From Myxococcus guangdongensis (GTDB lineage Bacteria > Myxococcota > Myxococcia > Myxococcales > Myxococcaceae): DNA of 64,000 nucleotides. Under the pieces are notes generated by a model. That model was not told the origin of the DNA. It was given only the letters and a program-made list of their open reading frames with translations, and did not search any database. Of the stretch, positions 25,696-34,436 are shown one piece after another; position 1 is the stretch's first letter, and each line of letters starts with the position of its first letter. Both the position numbers and the translations under genes were made by a program. The DNA lies in assembly GCF_024198255.1 (NCBI RefSeq), contig NZ_JAJVKW010000008.1:1-64000 (forward strand), given 5' to 3'.

Positions 25696-26565
25696 ATGAA
25701 GAAGACGAACGAGATCAAGAACAAGGTCCGCCTGCAGGACGCCCAGGTCCTGGCCGAGGGCTACTCCCCCGCCATCCGCGCCATGGAGATTGGCGCCATC
25801 GTCAGCTTCATGACGCTGGAGCTCCTCCTCGTCTATCGGCTCTACAACAACCCGCATGGCGGGCCGTGGCTGCTGCTCAGCGCGGTGCTGCTGGGCTACC
25901 TGGCCGCGGACTTCGTCTCCGGCTTCGTGCACTGGATGGGGGACACGTGGGGCTCCACGGAGATGCCCATCCTCGGCAAGGCGCTCATCCGCCCCTTCCG
26001 CGAGCACCACGTCGACGAGAAGGCCATCACCCGCCACGACTTCGTGGAGACCAACGGCAACAACTGCCTCATCTCGCTGCCGGTGGCCGTCGCCGCGGTG
26101 TGCATGCCGCTGTCCAGCTCCGGCTGGGTGTTCGTCTCCAGCTTCCTGGGCGCGATGATCTTCTGGGTGATGGCGACCAACCAGTTCCACAAGTGGTCGC
26201 ACATGGACGCGCCGCCGGCCCTCATCGGCTTCCTGCAGCGCATCCACCTCATCCTGCCGCCGGCCCACCACCAGATCCACCACACGGCGCCCTTCAACAA
26301 GTACTACTGCATCACCGTGGGCTGGCTGAACTGGCCGCTGAACCTGGTGTCCTTCTTCCCGCTGATGGAGCGCCTCATCACCCGCGTCACCGGGCTGGTG
26401 CCGCGCGAGGACGACATCGGTGACGAGGCCGCCCGCGCGCTCGTGGAGGCCGAGGGCGCCGCCGAGCCTCCCGTGGTCCAGGCCGCCAAGGAGCTGCTCA
26501 CCAAGGCCACCACCACGACGGAGGAGGCCGCGCCCGCCACCGTCACCACCCGCCCCTCCGCCTGA
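25696..26565 (+). CDS. carF: CarF / plasmanylethanolamine desaturase (TMEM189 family)
   Basis: 289 residues from ATG 25696, close to the length of Myxococcus CarF. CarF introduces the vinyl-ether double bond that makes plasmalogens and is needed for the singlet-oxygen/light signal that induces carotenoids. It is the homologue of animal TMEM189 (PEDS1). The His-rich signature is complete: SGFVHWMGDTWGS, FREHHVDEKAITRHDF, NQFHKWSHMD and AHHQIHHTAPF, with membrane segments at MEIGAIVSFMTLELLLVY, LLLSAVLLGYLAADFV, SLPVAVAAVCMPL and VFVSSFLGAMIFWVM. Upstream TTG 25615 and ATG 25651 are alternatives; 25696 has AGGGA upstream and matches the family start. The C-terminal 40 residues are Ala/Thr-rich. 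Confidence 0.9.
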   Translation: MKKTNEIKNKVRLQDAQVLAEGYSPAIRAMEIGAIVSFMTLELLLVYRLYNNPHGGPWLLLSAVLLGYLAADFVSGFVHWMGDTWGSTEMPILGKALIRPFREHHVDEKAITRHDFVETNGNNCLISLPVAVAAVCMPLSSSGWVFVSSFLGAMIFWVMATNQFHKWSHMDAPPALIGFLQRIHLILPPAHHQIHHTAPFNKYYCITVGWLNWPLNLVSFFPLMERLITRVTGLVPREDDIGDEAARALVEAEGAAEPPVVQAAKELLTKATTTTEEAAPATVTTRPSA

Positions 26566-26595
26566 GCGACCTGGGCCCGGGGCGGACCCGGGCCG

Positions 26596-27414
26596 TCAGA
26601 ACTTCAGGTCCACCTGCTCGGCGTGGGTGATGGGGCGCCCCAGGAAGCGCGCCCCCACCTCCATGAAGCGCTCGGGCACGTCGGTGACGAAGTAGTCGTG
26701 AGAAGGCGGCTTCTCCCCCATCGCGGGAGCCAGGAGCCCCTTCTGTTCCAGCAGCGCCGCGACGGCCTCCGCGGTGGCCTCCGCCGAGTCCACCAGCGCG
26801 ACGTCCGGGCCCACCACCTCCGCGATGACGCCCTTGAGCAGCGGGTAGTGGGTGCAGCCCAGCACGAGCGTGTCCACGCCGTCCCGGGCGAAGTCCCCCA
26901 GGTACTCGCGCGCCGTCAACAGCGGTACGTCCCCGGTGGTCCACCCCTCCTCCGCCAGCGGCACGAAGAGCGGACAGGCGCGGGCCTTCACCCGCACCCG
27001 CGGCCCACCAGCCTCCAGGGCCCGCTGATAGGCGCCGGAGCGGATGGTGCCCGGCGTGCCGATGACGCCCACCCCGCCGCCCCGCGTGCGCGCCAGGGCC
27101 GTGGAGGCGCCCGGCTGGATGACGCCCACCACCGGTACCGGCAGCGAGGCCTCCAGCGCGGGCAGCGCGGCGGCGGAGGCCGTGTTGCAGGCCACCACCA
27201 GCAGCTTGATGCCGCGCTCCAGCAGGAACTCCGCGTTCTTCAGCGAGTAGCGCGTCACCACCTCGCCGGACTTGGTGCCGTAGGGCACGCGCGCGGTGTC
27301 GCCCAGGTACACCGTGCTCTCGTGGGGGAGGTGGGCCATCAGGGCCTTGAGGACCGTGAGCCCGCCGATGCCGGAATCGAATACGCCGATGGGGTTGTGG
27401 CTGCCTTGCCGCAT
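26596..27414 (-). CDS. murI: glutamate racemase
   Basis: Makes D-glutamate for peptidoglycan. 272 residues from ATG 27414, directly before the conserved IGVFDSGIGGLTV. The catalytic cysteines are in VVACNTASA and LGCTHYPLL, and the active-site Asp in FDSG. YLGDTARVPYG is the family signature. Converges on carF, ending 30 bases after it. An in-frame upstream extension to 27507 is unlike the family. Confidence 0.95.
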   Translation of the reverse strand: MRQGSHNPIGVFDSGIGGLTVLKALMAHLPHESTVYLGDTARVPYGTKSGEVVTRYSLKNAEFLLERGIKLLVVACNTASAAALPALEASLPVPVVGVIQPGASTALARTRGGGVGVIGTPGTIRSGAYQRALEAGGPRVRVKARACPLFVPLAEEGWTTGDVPLLTAREYLGDFARDGVDTLVLGCTHYPLLKGVIAEVVGPDVALVDSAEATAEAVAALLEQKGLLAPAMGEKPPSHDYFVTDVPERFMEVGARFLGRPITHAEQVDLKF

Positions 27415-27528
27415 GTCCCGTGTCCCTATCACGTTTGATGCCAGCGACAGGGCCCACCCCCGCAAGCACGAAGGGCCGAGGCACCTGGCCCCAGCCCTTC
27501 TGTTCACCCCACGAACGGGTGGGTCCGA

Positions 27529-28809
27529 CTAGTTCGGGAACAGCGACACCAGCAGGGCATTGTTCGGGCCCGGGAACGAGTGGCCCACCACGTCCACGGT
27601 GACGCTGTTGGCGACCGAGCGGTACTCGGTGCCGTTGGTGGCCCGGGCGAACATCTCCACCTGGTAGCGGCCCGGACGCAGGAACTCGAAGACCACCGGC
27701 GCGTCGTTGCAGCCGTGCACGTCACCGACGATGCCGTACACGAGCTCCCCGGTGAAGACGTCGCGGAAGTTGATGGCCACGTCATTGATGCCCGCCTGCG
27801 AGCAGCTCAGCGCGGAGCCACCAGCGCGCAGCTCCCACTTGATGGACGCGCCGCCAATCACCCACAGCGAGGCCGTCACGTTCACCGCGCCACCCGACGG
27901 CACCGAGAACGAACCGGTGTAGTAGTACCAGGGGTTGTTCTGGGCATCGACCGCCACCAGCTGCAGGTCGTGGTTGCCCGCGCCCAGGTTGGTGTTGGTG
28001 ATGGTGGCCCCCGCGCTGCCCGCCGAGCAGGAGAAGCGCTCCCACGGCCCACCGTCGATGCGAATCTCCACGTGCGTCACGCCGGCCTGGCCGCAGTTGA
28101 AGCGGCTCGGCCCATCCTGGAACTCCCAGCCCAGCGTCACGCCGGTGGCGCTGGAGCGCATCGAGCCGATGTACGAAGTCGGGGCGCCGTAGTGGGTGGT
28201 CAGCCGGCCGGAGTGCTCGTAGACGACGCGCAGCCGGGAGTCGAGCGCGACCATCTGCAGGGAGTGCTCACCCGGGTCCACGTACAGCGACTTGATGGCG
28301 TTGCCGTTGCTGCCGGCCTCGCAGTCGAAGCGGCCCCACTCGCTGTTGTCGATGCGCACGTCCACGTAGCGCACGCCCGCCGAGTTGCAGCTCGCGTTCC
28401 CCGGGAACTGCCACTCGAGATACGCGTAGGACGGCGGGACCCCCGGCGGCAGCAAGTCGATTTCCACCGTCTGGTCGCCGTTGATGCGGAAGGTGCCGCT
28501 GCCCTCGTACAGCACCTCGTTGACGTAGCTGACCGCCTCCATCTGGAAGCTGTAGGTGCCCGGCTGGAAGCGGTGCAGGACGATGCCGTCGAAGCCATTG
28601 GCGCGGCACGGGTAGCGACCATCGTTCTCCAGGCGCTCGCCCGGGATGTAGATGTTCACGCCCCGGACATCCGGGTCCTCGTCGCAGCGCAGCCCCGCGA
28701 GGGTCCAACGGAATGTCACGTCACCTTCGTAGGCGGGCTCGTCGTGGATGATACAGCCGGAAGAGACCGCCGCCAGGCAGAGGAATGCAACCAGCAGTCG
28801 GGAGTTCAT
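27529..28809 (-). CDS. lipoprotein with four tandem Cys-rich beta repeats
   Basis: 426 residues from ATG 28809. Lipoprotein signal (LLVAFLCLAAVSSGC) followed by four diverged repeats of about 90-100 residues. Each repeat begins with a W strand (FRWTLAG, LEWQFPG, LGWEFQD, IKWELRA). A Cys follows about 7-10 residues later, then V-x-V-x-I (VNIYIPG, VDVRID, VEIRID, VAINFR), then a second Cys. It closes with G-x-[HY]-x-[LFV]-Q-[ML] or equivalent (GTYSFQMEAV, GEHSLQMVAL, GNHDLQLVAV, GRYQVEMFAR). The paired cysteines suggest one disulfide per repeat. A surface or outer-membrane lipoprotein; family not recognised. Divergent from the tol operon. Confidence 0.8.
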   Translation of the reverse strand: MNSRLLVAFLCLAAVSSGCIIHDEPAYEGDVTFRWTLAGLRCDEDPDVRGVNIYIPGERLENDGRYPCRANGFDGIVLHRFQPGTYSFQMEAVSYVNEVLYEGSGTFRINGDQTVEIDLLPPGVPPSYAYLEWQFPGNASCNSAGVRYVDVRIDNSEWGRFDCEAGSNGNAIKSLYVDPGEHSLQMVALDSRLRVVYEHSGRLTTHYGAPTSYIGSMRSSATGVTLGWEFQDGPSRFNCGQAGVTHVEIRIDGGPWERFSCSAGSAGATITNTNLGAGNHDLQLVAVDAQNNPWYYYTGSFSVPSGGAVNVTASLWVIGGASIKWELRAGGSALSCSQAGINDVAINFRDVFTGELVYGIVGDVHGCNDAPVVFEFLRPGRYQVEMFARATNGTEYRSVANSVTVDVVGHSFPGPNNALLVSLFPN

Positions 28810-28972
28810 GGGGGGCAACCTGTCTTGGGGTGATGAGGTGTTCGGCCCGTTTCAGTCACCTCGGACGACCCCTCCCGGGAATTATTCACCGGTACGGCCA
28901 ACCCACTTCAAGCAGCCGGGCTTGCCCCGATTGTTTGACCCAGTTGTAGCGGAGTGTTACGCGCTCCACCCC

Positions 28973-29683
28973 ATGACGCCCCACCTGCCCCTGGCGCTCG
29001 GCGCCATGAACTACGTGGAGATCATCCGCGACGCGTCCTTCATCGAGCTGGCGGTCCTGCTGCTCCTGATGGGCGTCTCCGTGGCTTCCTGGGCCCTCAT
29101 CGCGATGAAGGCCACCCAGCTCGCCAAGGCTCGCGCACAGTCTCTCACCTTCCTCGACACCTTCTGGAAGGCCTCCAGGCTGGAGGCCATCTACCAGACG
29201 GCCCAGAAGCTGGACGCCTCGCCGCTCTCCAAGGTCTTCTGTGCGGGTTACGAGGAGCTGACCAAGCTGGCGCAGGCCAAGGAAGGCGGCGCCGAGGGCG
29301 CCATGGCGGAGCGGCTGGGCGGCATCGAGAACGTGGAGCGCGCGCTGATGCGGGCCTCCACGTCGCAGATCACCGAGCTGGAGGCGCGCGTGTCGTTCCT
29401 GGGCACGGTGGGCGCGGCGTCGCCCTTCGTCGGCCTGTTCGGCACCGTCATCGGCATCCTCAGCGCGTTCAACCAGATCGCCGAGCAGGGCAACGCCACG
29501 CTGGCCACGGTGGCGGCGCCGGTGGGCAACGCGCTGTTCGCCACGGCGGCGGGCCTGTTCGCGGCGATTCCGGCCGTCGTCGCGTACAACTCGTTCGTCA
29601 GCCGCATCAAGGTGTTCGACACGGAGATGTCCAACTTCTCCGCGGACTTCCTCAACATCATCAAGCGTCACTTCTTCCGTTAG
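28973..29683 (+). CDS. tolQ: TolQ proton-channel subunit
   Basis: 236 residues, the usual TolQ/ExbB length. Three membrane segments: SFIELAVLLLLMGVSVASWALI near the N-terminus, then the pair TVGAASPFVGLFGTVIGILSAF and LATVAAPVGNALFATAAGLFAAIPAVVAYNSF. With TolR it uses the proton gradient to drive TolA and stabilise the outer membrane, especially during division. First gene of tolQ-R-A-B. Start is uncertain between ATG 28973 and ATG 29006; neither has a strong binding site. Confidence 0.92.
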   Translation: MTPHLPLALGAMNYVEIIRDASFIELAVLLLLMGVSVASWALIAMKATQLAKARAQSLTFLDTFWKASRLEAIYQTAQKLDASPLSKVFCAGYEELTKLAQAKEGGAEGAMAERLGGIENVERALMRASTSQITELEARVSFLGTVGAASPFVGLFGTVIGILSAFNQIAEQGNATLATVAAPVGNALFATAAGLFAAIPAVVAYNSFVSRIKVFDTEMSNFSADFLNIIKRHFFR

Positions 29684-29696
29684 GCGGACCTCGACC

Positions 29697-30170
29697 ATGG
29701 GCATGGGCGGAGGCAATCGCGGCGGTGGCCGCACCACGATGAGCGAGATCAACGTCACGCCCATGGTGGACGTGATGCTGGTGCTGCTCATCATCTTCAT
29801 GGTGACCGCGCCCCTCATCCAGCAGGGCGTGAAGGTGAACCTGCCGGAGACCAAGGCGGCCCCGGTGGAGGCGACGGAGAAGAAGGTCGTGCTCTCCATC
29901 GACGCGGGCAAGAAGGTCTACATCGGCGACGCCGAGGTGCCGCTCGAGGAGCTGGAGGCGAAGCTGGCCGCCAACGCCAAGGTGCAGGCCGACAAGGAGG
30001 TCTACCTCCACGCCGACCGGGACGTGCCCTACGGCACCGTCGTGGAGGTGATGGCGGCCGCCCAGCGCGCGGGCATCAACAACGTGGGGATGATCACGGA
30101 CCCTTCCACGGGGGCCAAGACGTCCAACACGCAGTCGACCTCGAAGAAGCCCAAGGAGGCGAAGCGCTAG
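29697..30170 (+). CDS. tolR: TolR biopolymer transport protein
   Basis: 157 residues. Short Gly-rich cytoplasmic start, then one membrane segment with the essential Asp (INVTPMVDVMLVLLIIFMVTAP). A periplasmic domain follows (GVKVNLPETKAAPVE ... LHADRDVPYGTVVEVMAAAQRAGINNVGMITDP), typical of ExbD/TolR. Thirteen bases after tolQ; three bases before tolA. Confidence 0.93.
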   Translation: MGMGGGNRGGGRTTMSEINVTPMVDVMLVLLIIFMVTAPLIQQGVKVNLPETKAAPVEATEKKVVLSIDAGKKVYIGDAEVPLEELEAKLAANAKVQADKEVYLHADRDVPYGTVVEVMAAAQRAGINNVGMITDPSTGAKTSNTQSTSKKPKEAKR

Positions 30171-30173
30171 CCC

Positions 30174-30956
30174 ATGCACTCCGCGGTGAGCCACAGCCTG
30201 CTCCTCGACAAGAGCTCACGGGTGTCGCCGTTCATCATCGCGTCGGTGGGGGGGCACGTGGCCCTGCTGCTGGCGGGGATGCTGTACGCCCACCTCAACG
30301 CCGGGCCCAAGGTGGACCTCACCGCGCAGCCCATCCGCGCCACGCTGGTGCGCCAGGGCAAGCCGCGCGACTCGAAGCTCTTGCCGCGCAAGGAAGCCCT
30401 GCCGCCGCCGCCCAAGCAGGTGGACGCGCCCAAGCCCGCGCCCGAGGCGCCGCCCGCGCCCTCCTCCGCCGCCGTCGCGGTGCCCATCCCCGGCGTCAAG
30501 CCGGAGCCCTCTTCCGCGCCCAAGCCCACGCCCGTGAAGGGTGAGAAGGAAGGCGAGGACCGACGCAAGCGGCTGTTCGGCGCGTTCGACAAGACGGCCA
30601 AGGCGTCCGAGGAGGAGCCCGAGGGCGCCGAGGACGGCGACCCGGATGGCGACTCCGCCACCGCCGAGGGCGAGCGCTACTTCGGCCTGCTGCAGGCGCA
30701 GGTGCGCCGCAACTACAGCGTCGCGGACACGATTCCGGAGTCCGAGCGACTGCACCTCAAGGCCCTCGTGGCGCTGCGGCTGGGGCGCGCGGGCGAGGTG
30801 CTGGACGTGAGCCTCACCAAGCCCAGTGGCAATGATTTGTTCGACGCGGCGGTCGTCACCGCCGTGCGCAAGGCCTCACCCTTCTCGCCTCCTCCCGACC
30901 ACCTCCGAGACGCGCTGCAGAAGAACGGCGTCAACCTGATGTTCAACGCCCTATGA
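30174..30956 (+). CDS. tolA: TolA-like / TonB C-terminal domain protein
   Basis: 260 residues. A membrane segment (FIIASVGGHVALLLAGMLY) near the start is followed by a Pro/Lys/Glu-rich periplasmic spacer. A C-terminal TonB/TolA domain comes last (YFGLLQAQVRRNYSVADTIPESERLHLKALV..., closing with NDLFDAAVVTAVRKASPF). Links TolQR in the inner membrane to the outer membrane. The spacer is much shorter than the helical rod of E. coli TolA and is proline-rich, closer to TonB. Identity as TolA rests on gene order. The stop overlaps the tolB start (ATGA). Confidence 0.85.
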   Translation: MHSAVSHSLLLDKSSRVSPFIIASVGGHVALLLAGMLYAHLNAGPKVDLTAQPIRATLVRQGKPRDSKLLPRKEALPPPPKQVDAPKPAPEAPPAPSSAAVAVPIPGVKPEPSSAPKPTPVKGEKEGEDRRKRLFGAFDKTAKASEEEPEGAEDGDPDGDSATAEGERYFGLLQAQVRRNYSVADTIPESERLHLKALVALRLGRAGEVLDVSLTKPSGNDLFDAAVVTAVRKASPFSPPPDHLRDALQKNGVNLMFNAL

Positions 30957-32248
30957 AAGCCCTGCTCCTCTCCCTCCTCCTCGTCCCGCTGGCGGCCTTC
31001 GCCCAGACGCCGACCATCGAAATCTCCGGCGCCAACTTCCGCCCGCTGCCGGTGGCGGTGGCCGCGCCCCTCACCCAGAACGAGGGCGCCAAGGGCACGG
31101 CGACCGCCTTCGACACCGCCTTCACCTTCGACCTCACCGCGTCCGGCATCCTCCAGGTGCTGGACCGCAAGAGCTTCACGGCCGACCCCAAGGAGGGCAT
31201 GGCCGCGGGCACCATCACCTTCAGCCGCTGGGCGGACGTGGGCGCCGAGGCGCTGGTGAAGGTGTCGCTGGCGGACGACGCCGGCACGCTGCGCGGCGAG
31301 CTGCGCCTGTACAACGTGGGCACCGGCCGCGAGGACCTCAAGGTGACCAAGGACGCGCCGGTGAAGAACCCGTCGCTCCTGGCCCACCGGCTGGCGGACG
31401 CGCTCTACCGGCACTTCACCCGCGAGCCCAGCCCCTTCCTGTCGCGCATCACCTACGTGAAGAAGGCGGGCAACAACCGCGACATCGCCGTGGCGGACTG
31501 GGACGGCGGCAACCCCGTGACGCTCACCAAGGGCGGCATCAACATCCTGCCCTCGCTGAGCCAGGACGGCTCGCAGGTGGCGTACACGTCGTACCGCAAG
31601 AACCGGCCGGACCTCTGGGTGCAGCGCCCCGGTGGCGAGGCGCGCATCGTGGTCTCCGACGGGCAGATGATCACCGGCGGCGCGTTCTCTCCGGACGGCA
31701 AGCGCCTGGCGTACTCGCAGGCCGAGGGTGAGAGCGCTCAAATCTACGTGGCCAACGCGGACGGCTCGGGCGCGAAGGCCATCACCGACACGCCCTACGG
31801 CCTGAACACCAGCCCCACCTGGTCTCCCGACGGCAAGCGGATCGCCTTCGTGTCCAACCGCGGCGGCAGCCCTCAAATCTACGTCATGGGCGCGGACGGC
31901 TCGGGCGTGCGGCGGCTCACCTTCCAGGGCAACTACAACCAGACGCCGGACTGGTCTCCGCGCGGCGACCTCATCGTCTTCACCGCGCGCGACGAGCGCA
32001 ACGCGTTCGACCTGTTCACCATCCACGTCGAGACGGGCAAGGTGACGCGCCTGACGCAGGACCAGGGCAACAACGAGGAGCCCGCGTTCTCGCCCAATGG
32101 CCGGCTGGTGCTGTTCTCCTCCACGCGCGCGGGCGGCACGCAGCTGTTCGTGATGACGGCGGACGGCAACAACCAGCTCCCCCTGCGGGCGGAGAAGGGC
32201 ACGCTGTTGACGCCCGACTGGGCGCCGCTCGCCGACAGCCAGCCGTAG
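30953..32248 (+). CDS. tolB: Tol-Pal system beta-propeller protein TolB
   Basis: 431 residues with signal peptide (LLLSLLLVPLAAFA). N-terminal alpha/beta domain starts TIEISGANFRPLPVAVA. A six-bladed beta propeller follows, with repeated S-x-DG-x-(K/Q/R)-[VLI]-[AV][YF] blades: LSQDGSQVAYTS, FSPDGKRLAYSQ, WSPDGKRIAFVSNR, WSPRGDLIVFTA, FSPNGRLVLFSS. Periplasmic partner of TolA and Pal. Overlaps tolA by four bases. No pal gene follows. Confidence 0.93.
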   Translation: MKALLLSLLLVPLAAFAQTPTIEISGANFRPLPVAVAAPLTQNEGAKGTATAFDTAFTFDLTASGILQVLDRKSFTADPKEGMAAGTITFSRWADVGAEALVKVSLADDAGTLRGELRLYNVGTGREDLKVTKDAPVKNPSLLAHRLADALYRHFTREPSPFLSRITYVKKAGNNRDIAVADWDGGNPVTLTKGGINILPSLSQDGSQVAYTSYRKNRPDLWVQRPGGEARIVVSDGQMITGGAFSPDGKRLAYSQAEGESAQIYVANADGSGAKAITDTPYGLNTSPTWSPDGKRIAFVSNRGGSPQIYVMGADGSGVRRLTFQGNYNQTPDWSPRGDLIVFTARDERNAFDLFTIHVETGKVTRLTQDQGNNEEPAFSPNGRLVLFSSTRAGGTQLFVMTADGNNQLPLRAEKGTLLTPDWAPLADSQP

Positions 32249-32298
32249 GACTCGCGGAGCGTTGACAGGGGGCGCGTGCTCGGGTCCAGTTCCCGCGC

Positions 32299-33483
32299 AT
32301 GAGCGCCCCCTTCCGTTCCCACTGGGGATTGGACCCCCAGGTCCGTTTCCTCAATCACGGCTCCTACGGTGCGTGCCCCACCGCCGTGCTCCAGAAACAA
32401 GCGGAGCTGCGCGCGCGGATGGAGGCGGAGCCCGTCCGCTTCCTGCACCGTGAAATCGAACCCCTGCTGGACGAGGCCCGCGGTGTGCTCGCGGACTTCC
32501 TCGACGCGGACACCGAGGACGTGTCCTTCGTCACCAACGCCACCAGCGGTGTCACCACGGTGCTGCGCTCGCTGCGCTTCCAGCCGGGGGACGAGCTGCT
32601 CACCACGGACCACGAATACAACGCCAGCCGCAACGCGCTGGACTTCGTCGCCGAGCACACGGGCGCCAAGGCGGTGGTGGCGAAGCTGCCGTGGCCGGTG
32701 ACGTCCGCGCAGTCCATCGTGGACACGGTGCTCGCGCACGTGACGCCGCGCACGCGGCTGTTCCTCGTGGACCATGTCTCCAGCCAGACGGCGCTGGTGA
32801 TGCCGCTGGCGAAGCTCGTCTCGGCGCTACGCGCGCGTGGCGTGGAGACGCTGGTGGACGGCGCGCATGGGCCGGGGCAGGTGCCGCTGTCGCTGCGCTC
32901 GCTGGGCGCCGGCTACTACACGGGCAACTGTCACAAGTGGCTGTGCGCCCCCAAGGGCGCCGCCTTCCTCCACGTGCGCCGGGATTTGCAGCCAGGCCTG
33001 ACGCCGCTGGCGGTGAGCCATGGGCGCAACTCGCCCCGCACGGACCGCTCGCGCTACCGGTTGTTGTTCGACTGGACGGGGACGCATGACCCGTCCGCGG
33101 TGCTCTGCGTGCCCGAGGCGCTGCGCGTGGTGGGTGGCCTGCTACCCGGCGGCTGGCCGGAGGTGATGGCGGCCAACCGGAGCAAGGCCCTGGCCGCGCG
33201 CGCCCTGCTGTGCGAGCGGCTGAGAGTCGCCCCCGCCTGCCCCGAGGACATGGTGGGCAGCATGGCGGTGGTGACGCTGCCACCGGGCTATCCGTTGGAG
33301 CCCGAACCTCCGCTCTACCTGGACCCGCTCCACCTGCGCCTGTTCGACGCGCACCGCATCGAGGTGCCCATCGTCGCGTGGCCCAAGCCACCCGAGCGGC
33401 ACGTGAGACTGTCCGCGCAGCTCTACAACACCCCGGACGAGTACACCGCGCTGGCGGACGCTTTGGAAGCGCTGCTGCGTTGA
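32299..33483 (+). CDS. class V PLP-dependent aminotransferase-fold enzyme
   Basis: 394 residues. Opens with FLNHGSYGACP and continues with the class V motifs: SFVTNATSGVTTVLRSL, TTDHEYNASRNAL, VDHVSSQTALVMP, LVDGAHGPGQ and the PLP lysine in TGNCHKWLCAPKG. This subgroup contains isopenicillin N epimerase and the EgtE-type C-S lyase of ergothioneine synthesis; no egtB/egtD neighbours are visible, so substrate is open. It starts 50 bases after tolB, so it may be read through from the tol operon. Confidence 0.88.
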   Translation: MSAPFRSHWGLDPQVRFLNHGSYGACPTAVLQKQAELRARMEAEPVRFLHREIEPLLDEARGVLADFLDADTEDVSFVTNATSGVTTVLRSLRFQPGDELLTTDHEYNASRNALDFVAEHTGAKAVVAKLPWPVTSAQSIVDTVLAHVTPRTRLFLVDHVSSQTALVMPLAKLVSALRARGVETLVDGAHGPGQVPLSLRSLGAGYYTGNCHKWLCAPKGAAFLHVRRDLQPGLTPLAVSHGRNSPRTDRSRYRLLFDWTGTHDPSAVLCVPEALRVVGGLLPGGWPEVMAANRSKALAARALLCERLRVAPACPEDMVGSMAVVTLPPGYPLEPEPPLYLDPLHLRLFDAHRIEVPIVAWPKPPERHVRLSAQLYNTPDEYTALADALEALLR

Positions 33484-33500
33484 GTAGGCTGGCTACACAT

Positions 33501-34436
33501 ATGCCGCGATTCGCCACCATCGACATCGGTACCAACTCCGTGCTGTTGCTGGTCGCGGAGCGCACCGAGGAAGGCCGCTTCGAAGCCGTCCTCGAGCGCG
33601 CTGAAATCACCCGCCTGGGACGTGGCGTGGACGCCACCCGCCGCCTGTCCCCCGAGGGCATGGAGGCCACGCTGTCGGTGCTCGAGGCCTTCGCGCGAGA
33701 GGCCCGTGAGCAGGGCGCGCAGGACATCGCCGTGTCCGCCACCAGCGCGGCGCGAGACGCGGTGAACGGCGCGGAGTTCCTCGAGGCCGCGAAGACGCGC
33801 GCGGGCGTCACGGTGGAGATCATCTCCGGGCAGTTGGAGGCGGAGCTGTCGTTCGCCGCGGTGAGCTCGGACTTCGCGGGAGAGGCGGCCGGGCCCCTGC
33901 TGGTACTGGACATCGGCGGCGGCTCCACCGAGTTCATCTACGGCAACCCCGCGGGCCACGTGGACTTCCGTCACAGCTTCGACGTGGGCGCGGTGCGGCT
34001 CACCGAGCGCTTCGTGAGTTCGGACCCGATGTCCTCCGAGGACCGCGCGCGCATCCAGGCGCATCTGCGCGACACGTTCAAGGCCTTGCCGCCTCCGCCT
34101 CCCGCCTCGGTGCTCGTGGGCGTGGCGGGTACGGTGACCACGGTGTACGCGGTGAAGCACGCCATCGACCCGTACGACGCGGCCCGGGTGCACGGCGGCA
34201 CGCTGTCGGTGGGTGAGCTGGGCGCGCTGGTGGACCAGCTGTGTCAGCAGCCCCTGGAGGCGCGGCGCGCACTGCCGGGCATGCAGCCCAAGCGCGCGGA
34301 CGTCATCCCCGCGGGTGCGCTCATCCTGCTGGAGGCGGTGAAGGCGCTGGGGCTGGATGGCTGCCGGGTGAGTGACCGGGGTTTGAGATGGGGACTGCTC
34401 GCGCACCGCTTCGGCGCGGGAGCTTCCCGTTCATGA
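33501..34436 (+). CDS. exopolyphosphatase / guanosine pentaphosphatase (Ppx/GppA)
   Basis: 311 residues from ATG 33501. ASKHA fold: FATIDIGTNSVLLLVAE (phosphate 1), LVLDIGGGSTEFIYG (phosphate 2), and VGVAGTVTTVYAV (adenosine motif). It is the short form that lacks the C-terminal HD-like domain of E. coli Ppx (about 510 residues), like mycobacterial and other Ppx-like proteins. Hydrolyses polyphosphate or pppGpp. Its stop overlaps the start of the next transporter gene (ATGA), so translation is coupled. Confidence 0.9.
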   Translation: MPRFATIDIGTNSVLLLVAERTEEGRFEAVLERAEITRLGRGVDATRRLSPEGMEATLSVLEAFAREAREQGAQDIAVSATSAARDAVNGAEFLEAAKTRAGVTVEIISGQLEAELSFAAVSSDFAGEAAGPLLVLDIGGGSTEFIYGNPAGHVDFRHSFDVGAVRLTERFVSSDPMSSEDRARIQAHLRDTFKALPPPPPASVLVGVAGTVTTVYAVKHAIDPYDAARVHGGTLSVGELGALVDQLCQQPLEARRALPGMQPKRADVIPAGALILLEAVKALGLDGCRVSDRGLRWGLLAHRFGAGASRS

